From Pagrus major (taxonomy: Eukaryota > Chordata > Actinopteri > Spariformes > Sparidae), in contig NC_133216.1 in assembly GCF_040436345.1 (NCBI RefSeq), positions 20,423,792 through 20,487,791 of the forward strand: DNA of 64,000 bases, read 5' to 3'. Positions 1 to 9,580 of this stretch are shown piece after piece (the stretch's first letter is position 1; each line of letters starts with the position of its first letter). The notes under the pieces were generated by a model. That model was not told the origin of the DNA and did not search any database. It saw only the letters and a list, made by a program, of their open reading frames with translations. The position numbers and the translations under genes were made by a program.

Positions 1-360
1 AGGGCTCCACACTTGACCACCCACATCTGATCAAGTTAATTGGTTGCAGCATTTCAGTCTCGGTCAGTGTTGTAAATGTGTTTCACAGCAGGAAGGCTGT
101 AGACCAGTTTTTCCACATGAGTGGAAGCTAATCAAAGGTAAACTGTGAATGTTTAATGTCGATCCAAAACAGCAGTTTGACAAAGTATGTGAGATCTTGA
201 GGCTTTTTTTAACTAAAATCTAAACCAAATGTTGATTATACAAAGTAGATCATTCATCTTTTTTATATTGGATTAGTTGCAACACAGGAGACACATGACT
301 TGAAGTCTGTGGTCAACTTTCTTTGTTTGTCTCTGTCCTTCGTCCTGTCCGTCTCATCCA

Positions 361-508
361 GGGAGCCTCGATGTATTTGCCTGCAGCAGACGGGGCAGCT
401 GCCTCACAGAGTTTTCCCTCATCGTCGACTCCAACCCTCTTCCCTTCGGCCCGCTGACCAGCCTGCTGCCATACAGAGTCCCCGGCCTCTCTGCCTGAGC
501 ACCACCGG
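361..508 (+). CDS. possible terminal exon of an unidentified plus-strand gene
   Basis: A strong pyrimidine-rich tract ends in CAG at 358-360, a good splice acceptor. The following 120-150 bases are GC-rich and open in all three frames, with stops near 456, 494 and 515, so the frame cannot be fixed without the upstream exon. An AATAAA signal at 839-844 could end its 3' UTR. A shorter possible exon (about 59-137, AG before it and GTAAAC after it) may belong to the same gene. I do not recognise the protein in any frame. It could also be chance open sequence. Confidence 0.25.
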
Positions 509-2601
509 GAAATGACTAAAAAACATACAGTGTGCAGAAAGAACAAGAAAGGGATAAACATATAGATATACAACATATATATAAAGTATATTATGCAGAA
601 ATGTAAAGATTTTGTTTTCTAAAAATATAAAACTGGATGTGGAAAGAGCTTCCTGAAGACATTAAAACACAAGAACATAAAGGCCTTAAGTTGTAAAATG
701 TTTGTAAGTGAAATGTAACACATGTTGTCTATAGGCTTTAACTAACTTTCACAAACAGCAGTGAAACCACACACAAGAGTTAACACTTAAACGCACAGAC
801 TGACGCGGAAAAACCTCCAGTTAATCTTCACTTTTATGAATAAAAGACGAACACGACGGGCCTCAGCTGGCCTCGCTGGAATTTATAGCCTGCATTTATT
901 ACAACACAAGTCTGACATCGGAGGAGATCTTGGTACGCCATGTATGTGTTTTCATTCAGTATTATCAGGGGAGTCTGACACATTCACAAGGTCTCTGTCT
1001 TGCAGTGTGCCTCGTCTGTAGGACTGAAGAGGCCTCTCGGGATTTTGTAAACAATAATAGATTTGTTTGTGGTTTCACTGACCCGTTTATGTGGTAATAC
1101 CTTTGTGTGTGCACGTGTGTGAGCTGATTTATGTCCTATGAGACGCCTCAAACACGTGATTTACATACATGTAACGTTTATTTTACTAACTGTCAAACTT
1201 TTTTACACAAAAATGTATTAAATACATGAATTATCAAAACAGAACCGTCTGGATTCTTTAAGTAAAACCACTAAGAAGTAAATAACCTTGATTATCTTGT
1301 TATAATCAGGGATGCCATGACGGGGTGGGTAACATCCACACGAGTTCCAGGAACCAGAAGGTTTCTCAGCAGAAACATTGCGTTACTATTTTGAACACTA
1401 TTTTTTGTCTTACGCGGCAAAAAATATCCAAACCTGTTCGTTTGATGCGTTTACATCCTTATTTGCTGTTTATGTGGAAGCAGACGAGGCACAAAACACT
1501 ACATGGCAAAGCCTGAGGAGTTTGTTTGATGTAGGTCTGGCAACATGATGTGGAGAATAACAACGACTGACAGCACGCCAGCGCTGTGAGAAGCACAGGG
1601 TGGTTTTCCCCTGTGAAACACCCTCCAGTCTCTCCTGACCTCCAGTCAAAGACAGTCAGTGTCAGAATACAGTACAACATGAATAACTTCATGCATGCAA
1701 CTGCATTCCCTATACCCCTGGTGAGAATCTGCTGACAGACACACGGCGGTCCAAAAAAATAAAGAGGCTCGGATGTTGACCCTCGCAGTCGGTATGAAAT
1801 GTGTATATGAATGTGAAGACTGTGACGTTTCCAGACTGCTGTGAAGAGGAGGTTCAGAAAAATGTCATTCGTCCTGATAGAGAGGAAAAAACTAATTTAA
1901 AAGTTGAGAATAAAACTTAGATAGAAGCAGCTCATACAGCTGGACTACAGAGGGACATTACGTTGAGTCCATAAACTAATACGGGGGAAAACCAAATATG
2001 CTCACCTCCATTTTTGTGTGTGTGTGTGTGTGTGTGAGGCAGAAGATCCACAGGCCACACTTTTATAGGTAAGGTTCTTCTATCGGGCTTTGTTTTGTTT
2101 TTTTGGGCGACCCGACCCTTTAAGCGATGTCAGGTAGCTGCAGGGGACAGGGTACATGAAGTTCATGCACCAGTAGTGGATTTCTGTGAGGAGGACTCAG
2201 GGATCAAAACGCAGCATGTCTCAGTATGTGTATTCAAAATTAAACTTTTAATAGAAGATAATAACATTTTTGGCGTCCGGTTTCCTTCACAGACGAAGCT
2301 TTGTACTCTTGTAACAGGAGCACGTCTCACGCTATGGTATAAGTTTGACCCTTAAAACACAAATATTTTCCTGTCACAGACTTTCAAAACCGTGTTCCCC
2401 GCTCATTGAAGTGAAGACAGCCTGCGTCCACACGCAGTAAGATGCTGACAGTGACGGATCACCCTCTTAATAATGGCATTTCTCAAAAACAAACACCCCC
2501 GAGAAGTGATCATTCATGTCATGCCCGGCTGAGACTGTAAACCACATTACTTGTGAAGACTCAAATGTTATTATTGTGCACTGTGACTGAGCGCTGAAGC
2601 G
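509..2601. other. no recognised gene; possible 3' UTR then intergenic
   Basis: AT-rich sequence follows the possible terminal exon. AATAAA at 839-844 is a candidate poly(A) signal for it. A (GT)n microsatellite lies at about 2014-2036. The short open frames here lack family resemblance, splice context and codon bias. Confidence 0.5.
2014..2036. repeat. (GT)n microsatellite
   Basis: An uninterrupted GT run in intergenic sequence. Confidence 0.85.
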
Positions 2602-2765
2602 TTAAAGGGACAGTTCGACATTTTGGAGAATGCGCTTTTTCACCTTCTGTCGGAGAGTTAAGAGAGAAGATTGATACCGCTTTTTTATTTGTGCCAGCAG
2701 CCGGTTAGCTTAGCTTAGCCTAAAGACTGGAAGCAAGTGGAAACAGCTGGCCTGACTCAATGATA
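2602..2765. repeat. dispersed teleost repeat (MITE/SINE-like)
   Basis: The stretch starts with TTAAAGGGACAGTTCGACAT and contains a GGTTAGCTTAGCTTAGC core followed by AAAGACTGGAA. I recognise this combination as a very common interspersed repeat of percomorph fishes. The TTAA at the left end suggests a piggyBac-type non-autonomous element. I could not define the right end; a TTTAAA near 3026 is one candidate. The retrotransposon at 3133 inserted just downstream. Confidence 0.5.
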
Positions 2766-3128
2766 AAATCCTCCTAAAGCTCGATTATTAATGTATAATA
2801 TTCATTATACAGATGTCAAACGGTTGCTGCTCGCGCCGCATCAGCCAAACGGTTCCCACCACTTCCAACATCAGCAAACATCACACTGTCCTGCTGTGGC
2901 CAGGTCAGTAGACTGTGGACGAAAAAACCAACATGAACCAGTTTGTATTCGGAACGAAGACATAAGAAGACAAATATAGCTATGCTAATGCTAACGGCTG
3001 TAGCCACTACGACGCAGCAGAGGTTTAAACCAAATGCTAATGCTAGTGTTGTGAATTTTTATTTCTGTGTTATGTTTCATTACCATCATACACCGGACGT
3101 ATAGCCTTTCTCATGAGCCTGACTCATT

Positions 3129-3132
3129 GTGA
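3129..3132. repeat. target-site duplication (left)
   Basis: GTGA immediately left of the element matches GTGA at 9577-9580 on the right. A 4-bp duplication fits a Ty3/gypsy integrase, which usually gives 4-6 bp. Confidence 0.8.
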
Positions 3133-3482
3133 TGTTACGAACCTGGCTCAAAGGTTCACAACAAAAGGAGATGAGTCCACACACCAATATAGTGCAACAA
3201 AACATTTATTTAACTAAACATAACACAACCTAAACTGTGCGAATGTTATTCATCAGTGGTGTAGAGCGGGTGTATGTGTGAGTGGCAAATAAATGAACAA
3301 ACTCAAAACAAACTGAATTTCCCATGCTGTCAGAACAAAAGAGAGAGACTCTAAGATGGCCGCCCTTTATATATCATCCAGCTCCACCCTCTCAAGGTGT
3401 AACCAACCAGCTGACGGCCTGGAAGATACTTGGAGGCTACAGAGAGGTAAACATAAGGGAGGATTAGAGAGAGGCCGTCACA
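3133..3482 (-). repeat. 3' LTR of the Gmr1-like element
   Basis: This 350-bp sequence is repeated at 9227-9576 with no difference seen on base-by-base reading. In element orientation it starts TGTGACGGCC and ends TTCGTAACA. AATAAA lies on the minus strand at 3205-3210, the expected poly(A) signal of the element transcript. Confidence 0.95.
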
Positions 3483-3492
3483 TCCCCCCCCC
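3483..3492 (-). other. polypurine tract
   Basis: On the minus strand nine G and one A directly precede the 3' LTR. This is the expected plus-strand DNA primer site for LTR element replication. Confidence 0.8.
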
Positions 3493-3722
3493 ACAACGAT
3501 GAGGGCCCCCAAAGGGGTACCTCAAATACAGCAGGAAAATCAAATTATTCAAAACAATCATGTCAGCACGCTCAGTCTGTTACCACCCCCATCCATTTCC
3601 TCATCAGACCACTCGCTCCATTCACTGCCACTCAGCAACTTCTGGTACCTGGAAGAAGCAATTTAAGAGATAGAAGAGAGAAGGAGAGCAGCTTAATGAA
3701 AAATGATCATTTAAGACCAACT

Positions 3723-6700
3723 TTAAGGAGGTAGTGCACGCGATAGAGCATCAGCCAAAACATTATCAGACCCCTTGATATGGCGAATGTCTAGGTTGAA
3801 CGGCTGAAGAAATAGACACCACCGCATAAGACGCTGATTTGGATTCTGTAGAGAATTTAAGAATGTCAGGGGGTTGTGGTCAGTATAAACAACAAGTGGC
3901 TTTCCTCCACCACTAACATAGACCTCAAAATGTTTCAATGCCCAAATAAGAGCCAAGGCCTCTTTCTCCACAATAGAATAATTCAACTGGTAAGAGTTGA
4001 ACTTCCTTGAAAAGAAACTCACAGGGTGATCAATGCCATCCCTACCAGTCTGCAGGAGAACAGCTCCAGCCCCCAAATTGCTGGCATCTACCTGCAACTG
4101 AAACGGTTCATCCAGACGCGGAGCTGCCAAAACAGGAGCAGAGGAAATCAGACGCTTTACATTTTCAAAAGCATGTTGACACTGAGGGGACCAAACAAAC
4201 TTGACCTTTGAACTTAACAGGTTGGTAAGAGGGGCCACTACCGTAGAGAAATTCTTGCAAAACCCACGATAGTACCCAACCATACCTAGAAAGCGCATAA
4301 GTTCTCTCTTTGTGGTTGGCGGTGGAAACTTATCAATAGCCAGAACTTTCGCTCTAACTGGGCGTACCTGCCCCTGGCCAACAACCTTCCCCAAATAGGT
4401 GACCGTCCCTTTGGCAAACTCGCATTTAGCCAGATTCACAGTGAGATTGGCCCAAGCAAGACGATCAAACAACGCTCTGATACGGCGTACGTGCTCCTCC
4501 CAGGTATCACTATAGATTACAACATCATCTAAATACACTGCACATCCCTCCAACCCTGCCACTACCTTGTTCATCAACCGTTGAAAGGTTGCTGGTGCGT
4601 TTCGCAGCCCAAATGGCATGACAGTGTAGGAGTAGAGGCCTGAAGGTGTTACGAATGCTGCAATCTCTCGAGCCCGTTTGGATAGGGGAACTTGCCAGTA
4701 ACCCTTCAAAAGGTCAAACTTGCTTACAAATTTAGCAGAGCCCACCTGATCAACACAATCCTCAATACGAGGTAGTGGAAAAGAGTCTGGCTTGGTGACA
4801 TTATTTACTTTTCGAAAATCGGTACATGGTCTAAATGTTTGATCTGGTTTGCTTACTAACACACATGGGGAGGCCCAGCTCGAACATGAGGGTTCTGCAA
4901 TGTTGTGTTCCAACATGTAGTTCACCTCCGACTCCAATTGAATACGTTTCTCCTGAGAAACCCGGTAAAACCTTTGTCGGATTGGTTCCACATCTCCTAT
5001 GTCAATATCATGTTCAATGAGATGCGTTTGGGTTGGAGTATCTGAAAACAAACCAGGAAATGACAAAATGAGGTCAGACAGTTCTCTCTTTTCCACATCA
5101 GGCAAATGGTCCAACAACCTATCCAGGTCATTTAGTGACTCAGAATTTTTCAGTCGGCCTTGCATCACACAGTCGTCTGGAGTATGGACTGGCTCCTCAC
5201 CACTGTCTTTCCCCAGAGACGACAACACTACACCCAAAGAAGCCACCAGAGCCACCGGCTTCGTTTCCCTTTCAGTCTGATCTGTAGTGGAACGAAGAAA
5301 ATAAGGTTTTAGCATGTTTACATGGCATAACTGAGAGGACCTTCTCCGGTCAGGTGTAGAAACCAAATAGTTCAAATCTGAGACCTGGCGAAGAACAGTG
5401 TAGGGGCCTGAAAATTTTGCCTGAAAAGGAGAACCCACAACTGGAAGGAGTGCCAGAACCTGATCACCTGGACTTAACACATGCACTTCAGCCCGGCGAT
5501 CATACAATCTCTTCATTTTTTCTTGAGAATTGTCTAGATTTGTTTTTGCCAATTTTCCTGCCTCATACAAACGTCTTTTAAATCCATTAACATAATCTGT
5601 TAGTTCTGTAGGTGGAGGAGACTGCTTCCAGTCAGCATGTAACACTGCTAATGGACCACGAACTGTGTGACCAAACACAAGGTCATTTGGGCTAAAACCT
5701 GTACTCTCCTGGGTCACCTCTCGAGCAGCTAACAGCAACCAAGGCAAACCTTCCTCCCAGTCACGACCCAGTTCAGTACAATAAGAGCGCAAAAGCGACT
5801 TTAGTGTCTGATGGAACCTCTCAATAGCTCCCTGGCTTTCTGGATGGTAAGCAGTGGATTGGACATGGGTGATACTGAGTTTCTTTAACATTTTTCCAAA
5901 CATGCCAGAGGTAAAATTTGTTCCCTGATCGCTTTGGATCACCTTTGGAATGCCAAAAACAGAAATGAACTGTGTTAAAGCTTTCAGGACAGACTTGGTA
6001 GTAATGTTTCGCAGAGGATAGGCAGCAGGATATCTGGTAGTTTGACACATTACAGTGAAGAGATACATGCTACCAGTTTTAGACTTGGGCAGTGGGCCCA
6101 CACAGTCAATCTGCAAATGTTCAAATGGCTGACCAGCTGCTGGTATGGGATGCAATGGAGCAGGTTTAATTGACTGATTCGGTTTTCCTGTGAGCTGACA
6201 AGTGTGACAGGTTTTGATGTATGCTGAAATGTCTTTTTTCAGGCGGGGCCAGTAAAAGTAACGGAAGATTTTATCATACGTTTTCTTAACTCCCAAATGC
6301 CCAGCTACCATGTCATGAGCAGTACTCAAAATCCCATCCCTCAGCTTTGTTGGAACGACAATCTGGAACCTGGCATCGCCAACAAACCTATCACCTTGAG
6401 GCAGCCATTTTCTCACCAACATGCCTTCTTCCAAAAAGTATCCGTGTGCCACACTTTCAATCTCTTCCACTGGATGCACCTGCTGAAACACTTCAACCAG
6501 AGTAGGATCGTTCTGCTGCTCCTGTACCAGGTCAGAGCGAGACACAGAGAAGGGAAAAGCAGGCAATGGCAACACAACATTGAGAGAAACTTTTTCGTCC
6601 TTTTTCTCTTCTAATTTGTTTTTGTTCAGACAAGCCTGAGCCCTCGTAACAGCACATGCTGGAAAAACCTGTGGATGGCCCTTGTCCTCAATCTCAGTTT

Positions 6701-8483
6701 TATTCACAGAAGGAGTATGGGTAACCACTAGAGAGGGTTGTGAATCTGCCCAGATACGACCCCCAGCTAACTCATTTCCCAGAATAACTTGCACCCCTTC
6801 CACTGGTAGAGCAGGCCGCACTCCCAAAACAACCTCACCTTTAACCAGATCTGAACACAAAACAACCTTATGCAAAGGAGCAGGGACCAAATTTAGACTC
6901 ATACCTCTAACCAATACAGAATTTCCTGTGTCTGTTTCTGAAGAGAATGGTAGCACTGATGACAGAATGAAAGAATCCAAAGCACCAGAATCTCTCAATA
7001 TCTTGACAGGAATTCTCTCATCAGATCCTGTTAAAGATACAAACCCGCTGGACACAAATGGATCATAGCCTGGATCAATTTCACTGGACATGTTAGTTAG
7101 AGAGGAGACTTCCTGGGAGAGTCCAGGCGATTCCACAGGAGAAGGTGCATGCTCAGCAACCTGGGAGACAAGATCATCCACTATGTTAGACTTGGTGTGC
7201 TGGCGAACTGCCGCAATAGCATCAGCCTTCTCACCTAACCGTGCTGGAGCAGAAAGGGCCACAGGTTTTATATAACGATTACCGTGCTGTGATTTTTGTT
7301 TTGATTTCAGCACTGGACATTCAGCTTTCCAGTGACCTTTACCCAGACAATAATTACAAACCCGACTTTGATCTAACTTACTGCCAGTGTTACTTGATTT
7401 GAATGATGGAAACTCACTTCCTGACCCTTTCTGATGACCAAAAAACACCTCCCTGTGTCGGTCACCTCGTACTTTATGTGTTAATGCATACTCATCTGCA
7501 ATGGTTGCTGCTTCAGTCAACGTTTTGGCATTTCTTTCACTCAGATAAGTAGCTATGCGTTCAGGAAGTGTGTCATGGAACTGCTCCACCAAAATTAGTT
7601 CACACAACTGTTCAAATGTGAGCACCTCAGATGCCAACCTCCATCTACCAAAAAGAGTAGACAGCTCACGTGCAAACTCCACATAGGTCTGTTTGTCATA
7701 TTTTCGCACACCTCTAAACTTCTGTCGATAAGCCTCAGGTACTAGTTCATATGCTTTTAGCACTGCTGTTTTTACCTTCTGAAAGTTCTCACTATCGGCT
7801 GTAGACAGAGCAGAATAAGCTTCTTGAGCCTTCCCAGTTAAAACACATTGCAGCAGCAAAGTCTGCTCAGGATCGCTCCACTTCCTGTTTTTAGCCAACC
7901 TCTCAAACAGCAAGAAAAATGTGTCTGGATCCTTCTCTGAAAACTTAGGAACTAACCGTAAACAACTAGAGACATCAAAACGTGAGAAGCTGCTCCCCCC
8001 ACTATCTCCTTGTACAACTGCTGAGGGATCAAAGATCTTACCGTCCTTGATCAACTCCAGCTTATAGTGTTCCAACTTCAGCTTCTCAATCTCCACAGCT
8101 TGCTCCTGTGCCCGAATTGTACGCTCTCGTTCCAAAGCCCATTCTTCGCGCTCCAACTCATGCTTGTGCTGCAACATTAACAACTCCTTTTGCTGTTCAA
8201 ATGTCAACCCTACCCCAGCTACAGGCTGTACATTTTCCACAGGCAGGTCAGGGAAACTAACCTGGGGAGAAACTTCATCCTGCTTGTCCATTTCTTTTAC
8301 CCCAGCAACCAAAACTCCCAACTGAACCAACCCTTCTTTAATAACCCCAAAAAGGTGGTCCTTACGTCCCTGACTAGGGATTTTAATGTCATAATGTTCT
8401 GCCATTTTTACCAAGTTATCCTTAGTGAAGGCCACCAACCGATCTTCACTTGGACTATTCTCAAATTCCTCCACAGCAGACAT
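3723..8483 (-). CDS. Gag-Pol polyprotein, Gmr1-like (Gag-PR-IN-RT-RH)
   Basis: A single uninterrupted frame of 1586 residues from the chosen Met at 8483. An in-frame Met 14 codons upstream is possible but less convincing. Approximate order: an N-terminal helical, SAP-like segment (1-60); a charged coiled coil (95-150); a capsid resembling the SCAN domain (about 174-334); a CCHC zinc knuckle (C-x2-C-x4-H-x4-C, about 375-390); an aspartic protease with DSGA (about 498); integrase with HHCC zinc finger (722-761), the DDE acidic residues (D near 791, D near 849, E near 887) and a GPY/F module (about 1027); reverse transcriptase with YLDD (about 1317); and RNase H with DAS, E, TDH and ADALS motifs (1465-1581). 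All key residues are present. Gag and Pol share one frame, so no frameshift is needed. There is no envelope. Confidence 0.93.
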   Translation of the reverse strand: MSAVEEFENSPSEDRLVAFTKDNLVKMAEHYDIKIPSQGRKDHLFGVIKEGLVQLGVLVAGVKEMDKQDEVSPQVSFPDLPVENVQPVAGVGLTFEQQKELLMLQHKHELEREEWALERERTIRAQEQAVEIEKLKLEHYKLELIKDGKIFDPSAVVQGDSGGSSFSRFDVSSCLRLVPKFSEKDPDTFFLLFERLAKNRKWSDPEQTLLLQCVLTGKAQEAYSALSTADSENFQKVKTAVLKAYELVPEAYRQKFRGVRKYDKQTYVEFARELSTLFGRWRLASEVLTFEQLCELILVEQFHDTLPERIATYLSERNAKTLTEAATIADEYALTHKVRGDRHREVFFGHQKGSGSEFPSFKSSNTGSKLDQSRVCNYCLGKGHWKAECPVLKSKQKSQHGNRYIKPVALSAPARLGEKADAIAAVRQHTKSNIVDDLVSQVAEHAPSPVESPGLSQEVSSLTNMSSEIDPGYDPFVSSGFVSLTGSDERIPVKILRDSGALDSFILSSVLPFSSETDTGNSVLVRGMSLNLVPAPLHKVVLCSDLVKGEVVLGVRPALPVEGVQVILGNELAGGRIWADSQPSLVVTHTPSVNKTEIEDKGHPQVFPACAVTRAQACLNKNKLEEKKDEKVSLNVVLPLPAFPFSVSRSDLVQEQQNDPTLVEVFQQVHPVEEIESVAHGYFLEEGMLVRKWLPQGDRFVGDARFQIVVPTKLRDGILSTAHDMVAGHLGVKKTYDKIFRYFYWPRLKKDISAYIKTCHTCQLTGKPNQSIKPAPLHPIPAAGQPFEHLQIDCVGPLPKSKTGSMYLFTVMCQTTRYPAAYPLRNITTKSVLKALTQFISVFGIPKVIQSDQGTNFTSGMFGKMLKKLSITHVQSTAYHPESQGAIERFHQTLKSLLRSYCTELGRDWEEGLPWLLLAAREVTQESTGFSPNDLVFGHTVRGPLAVLHADWKQSPPPTELTDYVNGFKRRLYEAGKLAKTNLDNSQEKMKRLYDRRAEVHVLSPGDQVLALLPVVGSPFQAKFSGPYTVLRQVSDLNYLVSTPDRRRSSQLCHVNMLKPYFLRSTTDQTERETKPVALVASLGVVLSSLGKDSGEEPVHTPDDCVMQGRLKNSESLNDLDRLLDHLPDVEKRELSDLILSFPGLFSDTPTQTHLIEHDIDIGDVEPIRQRFYRVSQEKRIQLESEVNYMLEHNIAEPSCSSWASPCVLVSKPDQTFRPCTDFRKVNNVTKPDSFPLPRIEDCVDQVGSAKFVSKFDLLKGYWQVPLSKRAREIAAFVTPSGLYSYTVMPFGLRNAPATFQRLMNKVVAGLEGCAVYLDDVVIYSDTWEEHVRRIRALFDRLAWANLTVNLAKCEFAKGTVTYLGKVVGQGQVRPVRAKVLAIDKFPPPTTKRELMRFLGMVGYYRGFCKNFSTVVAPLTNLLSSKVKFVWSPQCQHAFENVKRLISSAPVLAAPRLDEPFQLQVDASNLGAGAVLLQTGRDGIDHPVSFFSRKFNSYQLNYSIVEKEALALIWALKHFEVYVSGGGKPLVVYTDHNPLTFLNSLQNPNQRLMRWCLFLQPFNLDIRHIKGSDNVLADALSRALPP

Positions 8484-9206
8484 CACACAAACCACTGTAC
8501 CACACTGACTATTCCTAAACCTCAATAAGCTCCCCTGTCACTCAGAAACTGCCACTTTTTTTTTTTTTTTTTTTTTTTTGAACCCCCTTTAAACCAGCAC
8601 AACAGCGACCATGTGGAACATCCTTTCCCCTAGCTGTCTACCTAACCAGCAACTGGCTAGCTGACTCAACCCTAGTCTTCATGCAATAGCGGCGGTGGGA
8701 GATTTAAACACAAAGCCCAATGACTCAGCCAGGCAACCAGCAAGCTGGTGACCTACCCAGACAATCATGGAGGTGTACCCTCAGCAAAATGCTCTGGCCA
8801 CACTACTGCACAAAAAAAATAAACTAAAACAACAAACAACGAATCCAGGAATGGAAGTCGTTCTGATGCCTAACGGGAAAGTAGTTCCACAAACAAGGGT
8901 GGCTTAAGTTTTTAACCAGATCAGGGAGCAACACAAATTGAAAGAACACAGTTTCTCAGTGCAGGTAGCCTGAAAGCCTGGAAGCCTGGAACCTCACTCC
9001 ACACTAATCTGAACCACTTGCACTATCAACCCTATGTGGTGGACTCTCTCCAGTACTATTGTTTTCAGCCTACAGCTACAAAAATGCACAGAATCCCAAT
9101 AACAATCACTAGACTCTGTACTCACCATAACCCGTATGATTCTCATCCTCTAGCTGTATCGCTACCAAATACTATCAAATACTTAATAGAAAACTAAGGA
9201 TCCAAG
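8484..9206 (-). other. 5' leader of the retrotransposon
   Basis: About 720 nt lie between the primer site and the Gag start. They carry no long frame. A run of 24 A on the sense strand (8556-8579) lies about 70 nt before the start codon. The leader should contain the packaging signal, but I cannot identify it. Confidence 0.5.
8556..8579 (-). repeat. A24 tract in the retrotransposon leader
   Basis: Twenty-four consecutive T on the plus strand, hence A24 in the element RNA, upstream of the Gag start. Confidence 0.9.
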
Positions 9207-9224
9207 ATCCCGGACGAGCCCCCA
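9207..9224 (-). other. primer binding site, tRNA-Pro
   Basis: On the minus strand, two bases after the 5' LTR, the 18 nt starting TGGGGGCTCG and ending TCCGGGAT are complementary to the 3' end of tRNA-Pro. This is the same primer-site class used by murine leukaemia-type retroviruses. It confirms the element's orientation and LTR boundary. Confidence 0.9.
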
Positions 9225-9298
9225 TTTGTTACGAACCTGGCTCAAAGGTTCACAACAAAAGGAGATGAGTCCACACACCAATATAGTGCAACAAAACA

Positions 9299-9304
9299 TT
9301 TATT
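9299..9304 (-). terminator. LTR poly(A) signal AATAAA
   Basis: AATAAA on the minus strand downstream of the TATA box within the LTR. The copy that matters for 3' end formation is the equivalent in the 3' LTR at 3205-3210. Confidence 0.55.
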
Positions 9305-9460
9305 TAACTAAACATAACACAACCTAAACTGTGCGAATGTTATTCATCAGTGGTGTAGAGCGGGTGTATGTGTGAGTGGCAAATAAATGAACAAACTCAA
9401 AACAAACTGAATTTCCCATGCTGTCAGAACAAAAGAGAGAGACTCTAAGATGGCCGCCCT

Positions 9461-9468
9461 TTATATAT
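9461..9468 (-). promoter_or_regulatory. TATA-like box of the LTR promoter
   Basis: The minus strand reads ATATATAAAGG, a good TATA box in the first third of the LTR. It is followed directly by GCGGCCATCTTAG, which resembles a YY1 site. Position and orientation fit transcription of Gag-Pol. The same motif recurs in the 3' LTR at 3367-3374. Confidence 0.55.
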
Positions 9469-9576
9469 CATCCAGCTCCACCCTCTCAAGGTGTAACCAA
9501 CCAGCTGACGGCCTGGAAGATACTTGGAGGCTACAGAGAGGTAAACATAAGGGAGGATTAGAGAGAGGCCGTCACA

Positions 9577-9580
9577 GTGA
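9577..9580. repeat. target-site duplication (right)
   Basis: GTGA directly after the 5' LTR, matching 3129-3132. Confidence 0.8.

Larger units (their letters stand above)
3133..9576 (-). mobile_element. complete Gmr1-like Ty3/gypsy LTR retrotransposon
   Basis: A 6444-bp element on the minus strand. It has identical-looking 350-bp LTRs beginning TG and ending CA in element orientation, a 4-bp duplication GTGA outside both LTRs, a tRNA-Pro primer site 2 nt inside the 5' LTR, and a G-rich polypurine tract abutting the 3' LTR. One long frame encodes Gag, protease, integrase, reverse transcriptase and RNase H in that order. Integrase before reverse transcriptase in an otherwise gypsy-type protein is diagnostic of the Gmr1-like group, first described in Atlantic cod and known from deuterostomes. 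No envelope frame is present. All catalytic motifs I could check are intact, so the copy may be active or very recently active. Confidence 0.93.
9227..9576 (-). repeat. 5' LTR of the Gmr1-like element
   Basis: Same 350 bp as the 3' LTR. In element orientation a TATA-like box (9461-9468) comes first and the AATAAA (9299-9304) about 160 nt later. This suggests a short U3 of roughly 110-130 nt, an R of about 150 nt and a short U5. Confidence 0.95.

Noticed and set aside
15..44. Kinase-like word DHPHLIKLIG in frame at the left edge
   Set aside because: It is only ten residues, with no kinase sequence on the right and no good donor after it. The left side is outside the window, so it is probably chance.
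3493..3722. Possible envelope or extra frame after Pol
   Set aside because: Only about 230 nt lie between the Pol stop and the polypurine tract, with no open frame of useful length.
6682..7068. 128-codon plus-strand frame inside the retrotransposon
   Set aside because: It is antisense to the intact Gag-Pol frame, with no motif. Such shadows are expected in a long coding region.
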